Shown: one piece after another, positions 60,384-64,000 of the stretch
Position numbering within the stretch: position 1 is the first letter of the stretch
Layout of the letters: each line of letters opens with the position of its first letter
DNA from: Anaerosolibacter carboniphilus
Lineage (GTDB): Bacteria; Bacillota; Clostridia; Peptostreptococcales; Thermotaleaceae
Reading direction: 5' to 3'
NCBI RefSeq assembly: GCF_014205875.1
Contig: NZ_JACHEN010000001.1
Coordinates: 1 to 64,000, forward strand
Length of the DNA: 64,000 nt
Position numbers and translations under genes: made by a program
The notes under the pieces: generated by a model
The model's input: only the letters and a program-made list of their open reading frames with translations
Databases searched by the model: none
What the model was told of the DNA's origin: nothing

Positions 60384-61658
60384 ATGTCGAGATTTGATGA
60401 GAAGAAGCAGCTGAAATGCTCTTTTTGTGGTAAGTCCCAAGATCAAGTCAGAAGATTGATTGCCGGGCCTAGTGTGTATATATGTGACGAATGTATCGAG
60501 CTATGTCAGGAAATCATTCAAGAGGAATTTGATGAGCACATCGAATTAGAAATGACTGATTTACCGAAGCCACAGGAGATCAGAAATGTATTAGATCAGT
60601 ATGTTGTAGGCCAAGATAGGGCAAAGCGAGCTTTGGCGGTAGCTGTATACAACCACTATAAAAGAATTAATCGAGAAGGTAAACCTGATGATGTAGAGCT
60701 TCAGAAGAGCAATATCGTGATGTTGGGGCCTACAGGATCAGGAAAGACATTGCTTGCTCAGACATTAGCGAGGATATTAAACGTTCCTTTTGCCATTGCA
60801 GATGCTACTTCTCTTACAGAAGCAGGATATGTGGGCGAAGACGTTGAGAATATTTTATTAAAGTTGATTCAAGCAGCAGACTATGATATAGAGAGAGCTG
60901 AGAAAGGCATCATTTATATCGATGAGATTGATAAAATTGCCAGAAAATCAGATAACCCTTCTATTACCCGAGATGTAAGCGGGGAAGGAGTTCAGCAGGC
61001 GCTACTTAAAATTTTGGAAGGAACCGTGGCCAGTGTGCCGCCTCAGGGAGGAAGAAAGCATCCTCATCAAGAGTTTATTCAAATTGATACAACCAATATC
61101 CTATTTATTTGTGGCGGTGCCTTTGATGGTATTGATAAGATTATCCAAAGACGTACTGGGCAAAAGTCCATGGGCTTTGGGGCAGATATTCAAAGCAATG
61201 TAAAGAAGGACGTTGGAGAGTTATTGAATCGAATTCAACCAGAGGATCTGTTAAGATATGGTCTTATTCCTGAATTTGTAGGGCGTGTACCTGTGATTGT
61301 AACGCTACATGAACTGGATGAAGAAGCTCTTGTGAAAATATTGATTGAGCCTAAAAATGCTTTAATCAAACAATATAAGAAGCTCTTTGAGATGGATAAT
61401 GTAGAGTTGGAAATGGATGAAGAAGCATTGAAGGCCATCGCGAAAAAGGCGATCGAGAGAAAGACGGGAGCTAGAGGTTTACGAAGCATTGTTGAGAATC
61501 TTATGCTGGATGTAATGTATGATATTCCATCCCGCGAGGATATTGAAAAGTGTATTGTGACCAAAGAAACTGTTGAGAACAATACAGAGCCTACCTTGGT
61601 TCTTTCCGATGCGAAGAAAAGAAAGAGCAAAAAGAAAAAAGAAGAGACTGCTTCTTAG
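60384..61658 (+). CDS. clpX: ATP-dependent Clp protease ATPase ClpX
   Basis: AAA+ unfoldase that feeds ClpP. 424 aa. N-terminal zinc-binding domain with Cys12, Cys15, Cys34 and Cys37; Walker A GPTGSGKT at 115-122; Walker [11 protein letters not shown]; the ClpP-contacting IGF-type loop is replaced here by a MGFGADI stretch. C-terminus ends in a Lys-rich tail. ATG after GAGAGGTGGAAAA. Confidence 0.97.
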   Translation: MSRFDEKKQLKCSFCGKSQDQVRRLIAGPSVYICDECIELCQEIIQEEFDEHIELEMTDLPKPQEIRNVLDQYVVGQDRAKRALAVAVYNHYKRINREGKPDDVELQKSNIVMLGPTGSGKTLLAQTLARILNVPFAIADATSLTEAGYVGEDVENILLKLIQAADYDIERAEKGIIYIDEIDKIARKSDNPSITRDVSGEGVQQALLKILEGTVASVPPQGGRKHPHQEFIQIDTTNILFICGGAFDGIDKIIQRRTGQKSMGFGADIQSNVKKDVGELLNRIQPEDLLRYGLIPEFVGRVPVIVTLHELDEEALVKILIEPKNALIKQYKKLFEMDNVELEMDEEALKAIAKKAIERKTGARGLRSIVENLMLDVMYDIPSREDIEKCIVTKETVENNTEPTLVLSDAKKRKSKKKKEETAS

Positions 61659-61659
61659 C

Positions 61660-61698
61660 AAGAAGGCGAATCGGTAGATTCGCCTTCTTTTAATTTAT
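61660..61698 (+). terminator. terminator of tig-clpP-clpX
   Basis: AGAAGGCGAATC / GATTCGCCTTCT with a GGTA loop and T-rich tail, directly behind clpX. Confidence 0.92.
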
Positions 61699-61781
61699 TC
61701 CTCCAATTTTTGTGCATTATATAAAGATTCTGAAGAGACATACTAAATTTAGCTACATAAAGTTCAAAATTAGGTTGAAAG

Positions 61782-61856
61782 TTGTAGGGACGAACAGTGT
61801 TCGCCCGCATGACTTAAGATTGAGGTTGATCTGTAGGGGCGATTCACGAATCGCCA
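61782..61856. repeat. two GTAGGG palindromes before lonB
   Basis: GGACGAACAGTGTTCGCCC type (61784-61806) and GGGGCGATTCACGAATCGCC (61834-61855), separated by GATTGAGGTTGAT. The first is preceded by GGTTGAAAGTTG, a heptad-like repeat. Confidence 0.75.
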
Positions 61857-61883
61857 GAAAAGCCGAGAAAGGAGGAAACAAAA

Positions 61884-63575
61884 TTGCCTAGTGCCTTTTT
61901 TTTAGTTCAATTCTTTTTTGCGGTGATTATTGGGCTATATTTTTTAAATCTATTGAGGAACCAGAGTGGAAATAAATCTGCTATAGAGAAGGAATCAAAA
62001 AAAGAACTGGAAAGACTAAATGAATTAAAAAGCATATCCTTAACGATACCGCTTTCGGAGAAGACGAGACCCCAGTCTTTTAAAGAGATCATTGGGCAAG
62101 AGGACGGGATCAAAGCACTGAAAGCTGCCCTATGCAGTGTAAATCCCCAACATGTATTGATATATGGACCTCCAGGGGTAGGAAAAACAGCGGCAGCAAG
62201 ACTGGTATTAGAGGAAGCAAAGAAGGTACAGCATTCACCCTTTAATTATCAATCCAAATTTATCGAGATGGATGCCACAACCTTAAGATTTGATGAGCGA
62301 AGTATTGCAGATCCGCTGATGGGAACCGTTCATGATCCCATCTATCAAGGAGCAGGACCCTTAGGGCAGTCAGGAATCCCACAACCAAAACCTGGTGCTG
62401 TGACCAAAGCCCATGGAGGCATTTTATTCTTAGATGAAATTGGAGAGCTGCATCCGGTACAGATGAATAAGCTGTTAAAAGTATTAGAAGATAGAAAGGT
62501 ATTCTTAGATAGTGCATACTACAACTCGGAAGATTCCAATACACCCAAATATATCCATGAAATCTTTCAGAATGGGCTGCCTGCAGACTTTAGGCTTGTG
62601 GGTGCAACTACACGAACTGCCAATGAAATTCCGTCAGCCATTCGTTCTCGATGTGTGGAAATCTATTTTAGGCCTTTACTACCTGAGGAAATAGGAATCA
62701 TCAGCAGGAATGCTGCGGAAAAGGTAAAATTTTCAATAGAAGATGAAGCTGTAGAAATTGTAAAAAAGTATGCCAGTAGTGGCAGAGATGCCATTAATAT
62801 GATTCAGATTGCCAGTGGCGTAGTTTTAAATGAAGGGAGAAAGACACTGACTAAAAAAGATATGGAGTGGGTTGTAGAAAGTGGGCAATATCACCCAAGA
62901 CCTCAATCAAAAATTGCAAAGGCACCTCAAGTGGGTGTCGTCAATGGATTGGCTGTGGTAGGGCCCAATATAGGGGTTGTATCAGAAACAGAGGCTACTG
63001 CCATACCTACAGATAAGGGGACAGGCAAGATTATCATTACAGGGATTGTGAATGAAGAAGAAGTATCCTCTACGGGAAGAAAATTAAAGAGAAAAAGCAC
63101 AGCTCAAGGATCCGTGGAAAATGTAATGACTGTGATACGGAAAAACTGTCAAATCGATCCAAGAGATTATGATATTCATTTGAATTTTCCAGGGGGAATG
63201 GTGGTGGACGGTCCATCGGCAGGTGTGACAGTGGCAACTGCAATCTACTCAGCCATTACAAATAAAGAAATAGACCATCGTATTGCCATGACTGGTGAAA
63301 TCTCCATTCGGGGAAAGGTGAGACCTGTGGGTGGCGTAGTAGCCAAGGTAGAAGCCGCTCGATTGGCTGGTTGCACCAAGGTTCTTATTCCTAGTGAGAA
63401 TTGGCAGGATCGGTTTAAAGACATTGGAATAGAGGTGATTACAGTAGAAGATATTCAGGAAGTCATTCAACATGCAGTGGTCAAAGAACAGATTGAAGTA
63501 GCGTCTATGCCTGTCAATCCTATGATGATTGTCATGGCTCAAGGATTAGACAGTCAGAACAGCACCCTTTCTTAG
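61884..63575 (+). CDS. lonB: ATP-dependent protease LonB
   Basis: 563 aa, TTG start after AGGAGGAAACAAAA. One N-terminal membrane helix (about 4-24) anchors it, followed by an AAA+ domain (Walker A GPPGVGKT at 95-102; Walker B ILFLDEIGEL) with no large N-terminal Lon domain, and a Lon protease domain with catalytic Ser445 (DGPSAGVT) and Lys488. This is the Bacillus LonB type, found beside lonA. In Bacillus LonB acts in the forespore under sigma-F control; no such promoter was identified here. Confidence 0.94.
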   Translation: MPSAFFLVQFFFAVIIGLYFLNLLRNQSGNKSAIEKESKKELERLNELKSISLTIPLSEKTRPQSFKEIIGQEDGIKALKAALCSVNPQHVLIYGPPGVGKTAAARLVLEEAKKVQHSPFNYQSKFIEMDATTLRFDERSIADPLMGTVHDPIYQGAGPLGQSGIPQPKPGAVTKAHGGILFLDEIGELHPVQMNKLLKVLEDRKVFLDSAYYNSEDSNTPKYIHEIFQNGLPADFRLVGATTRTANEIPSAIRSRCVEIYFRPLLPEEIGIISRNAAEKVKFSIEDEAVEIVKKYASSGRDAINMIQIASGVVLNEGRKTLTKKDMEWVVESGQYHPRPQSKIAKAPQVGVVNGLAVVGPNIGVVSETEATAIPTDKGTGKIIITGIVNEEEVSSTGRKLKRKSTAQGSVENVMTVIRKNCQIDPRDYDIHLNFPGGMVVDGPSAGVTVATAIYSAITNKEIDHRIAMTGEISIRGKVRPVGGVVAKVEAARLAGCTKVLIPSENWQDRFKDIGIEVITVEDIQEVIQHAVVKEQIEVASMPVNPMMIVMAQGLDSQNSTLS

Positions 63576-63597
63576 GCGTGCTGTTCTTGGCTTTTGT
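63557..63597 (+). terminator. terminator overlapping the lonB 3' end
   Basis: AGAACAGCAC / GTGCTGTTCT with an 11-nt loop and T-rich tail; the left arm is within the last lonB codons. Confidence 0.85.
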
Positions 63598-63823
63598 TGT
63601 AATTTGTAGTACAATAGATAGAATCTAGGGAAATATGTGGGAATGACTATTGAAAAGAGTTTATGTTTTATATATAATTATGAATTGCACGAAAGAAGAT
63701 TTAACATGCGGTAAAAGGTGTATATATTCACTAAACACTTATCTATAGGAATATAAAGAAAAACAATGAGAAAAATAAAAAGGTAATCCTTAATAAATGA
63801 GGAGTTGATAACTATGGAGGATC

Positions 63824-64000
63824 AAAAGACAAAAAAAGAAGTACTGCCTTTGATACCACTTCGGGGACTATCTGTTTTTCCATATATGGTACTACATTTT
63901 GATGTAGGAAGGGAAAAATCAATCAATGCTTTGGAAGATGCAATGGTCAATGATCAATTGATTTTTCTAACAACCCAAAAGGAAGCGGAGACAGATTTAC
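63824..64000 (+). CDS. lon: ATP-dependent protease LonA, N-terminus (partial)
   Basis: The 59 codons up to the window edge encode the Lon N-terminal (LAN) domain: [25 protein letters not shown], ending in LIFLTTQKE. The ATG at 63824 follows GAGGAGTTGATAACT. Continues outside the window. Confidence 0.9.

Overview
The window is a low-GC Firmicutes chromosome segment, most like an anaerobic, spore-forming clostridium of the Alkaliphilus type. The evidence is AT-rich intergenic DNA, strong AGGAGG-type ribosome binding sites with frequent TTG and GTG starts, an S-box riboswitch, Spo0A-type boxes, a GerM homologue, a large tRNA operon, a LonB-LonA pair after tig-clpP-clpX, and a multisubunit Mrp-type Na+/H+ antiporter. 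The genus is an inference; no rRNA is present. Start codons were chosen by ribosome binding site, so several genes are shorter than their longest open frame.

Layout. (1) 1-6.5 kb: an L-Ala-D/L-Glu epimerase followed by an oligopeptide-binding lipoprotein, which suggests murein-peptide use; then, on the minus strand, the methionine importer metNIQ under a complete SAM-I riboswitch, terminator and promoter. (2) 6.6-16.7 kb: a YerC-like repressor, a GAF-PAS-AAA-Fis sigma-54 activator, and a nine-gene Mrp/Mbh-like cation/proton antiporter operon. The intergenic region has three 17-bp dyads, a terminator and a clean -24/-12 promoter, so the activator very probably drives the antiporter. (3) 17-30 kb: pcrA, ligA, a complete oppBCDF-oppA peptide importer and an orphan 12-TM carrier. 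(4) 30-40 kb: an unannotated 56-residue Cys-rich protein, two unknown proteins (one with ADP-ribosyltransferase-like motifs), a HypE/ThiL-like AIR-synthase protein, a cell-wall amidase behind Spo0A boxes, a DUF2179 membrane protein, and gerM-rph-rdgB-yfcE-type genes. (5) 40-41.3 kb: eleven tRNA genes with repeat-filled spacers. (6) 41.4-57.5 kb: a TetR-RND efflux set, an MltG-like fragment protein, a GGDEF-EAL protein, a sigma factor / two-component system / lipoprotein set, small proteins and a YtcJ-like amidohydrolase. (7) 57.5-64 kb: a long gene-free stretch with a candidate small RNA, then tig, clpP, clpX, lonB and the start of lonA.

Repeats are the other theme. Three copies of a structured element resemble HEARO/IscB omega RNAs, two copies of a composite inverted-repeat element lie in opposite orientations, many short palindromes start with GTAGGGGCG, and heptamer-type simple repeats fill intergenic DNA, including one array that supplies the stop codon of pcrA. 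No phage, transposase gene, CRISPR array or classical biosynthetic cluster was seen. The most interesting leads are the sigma-54-controlled split-MrpA antiporter, the omega-RNA-like elements, an ORF-less extended Shine-Dalgarno sequence in the oppA leader, and the candidate small RNA upstream of tig.
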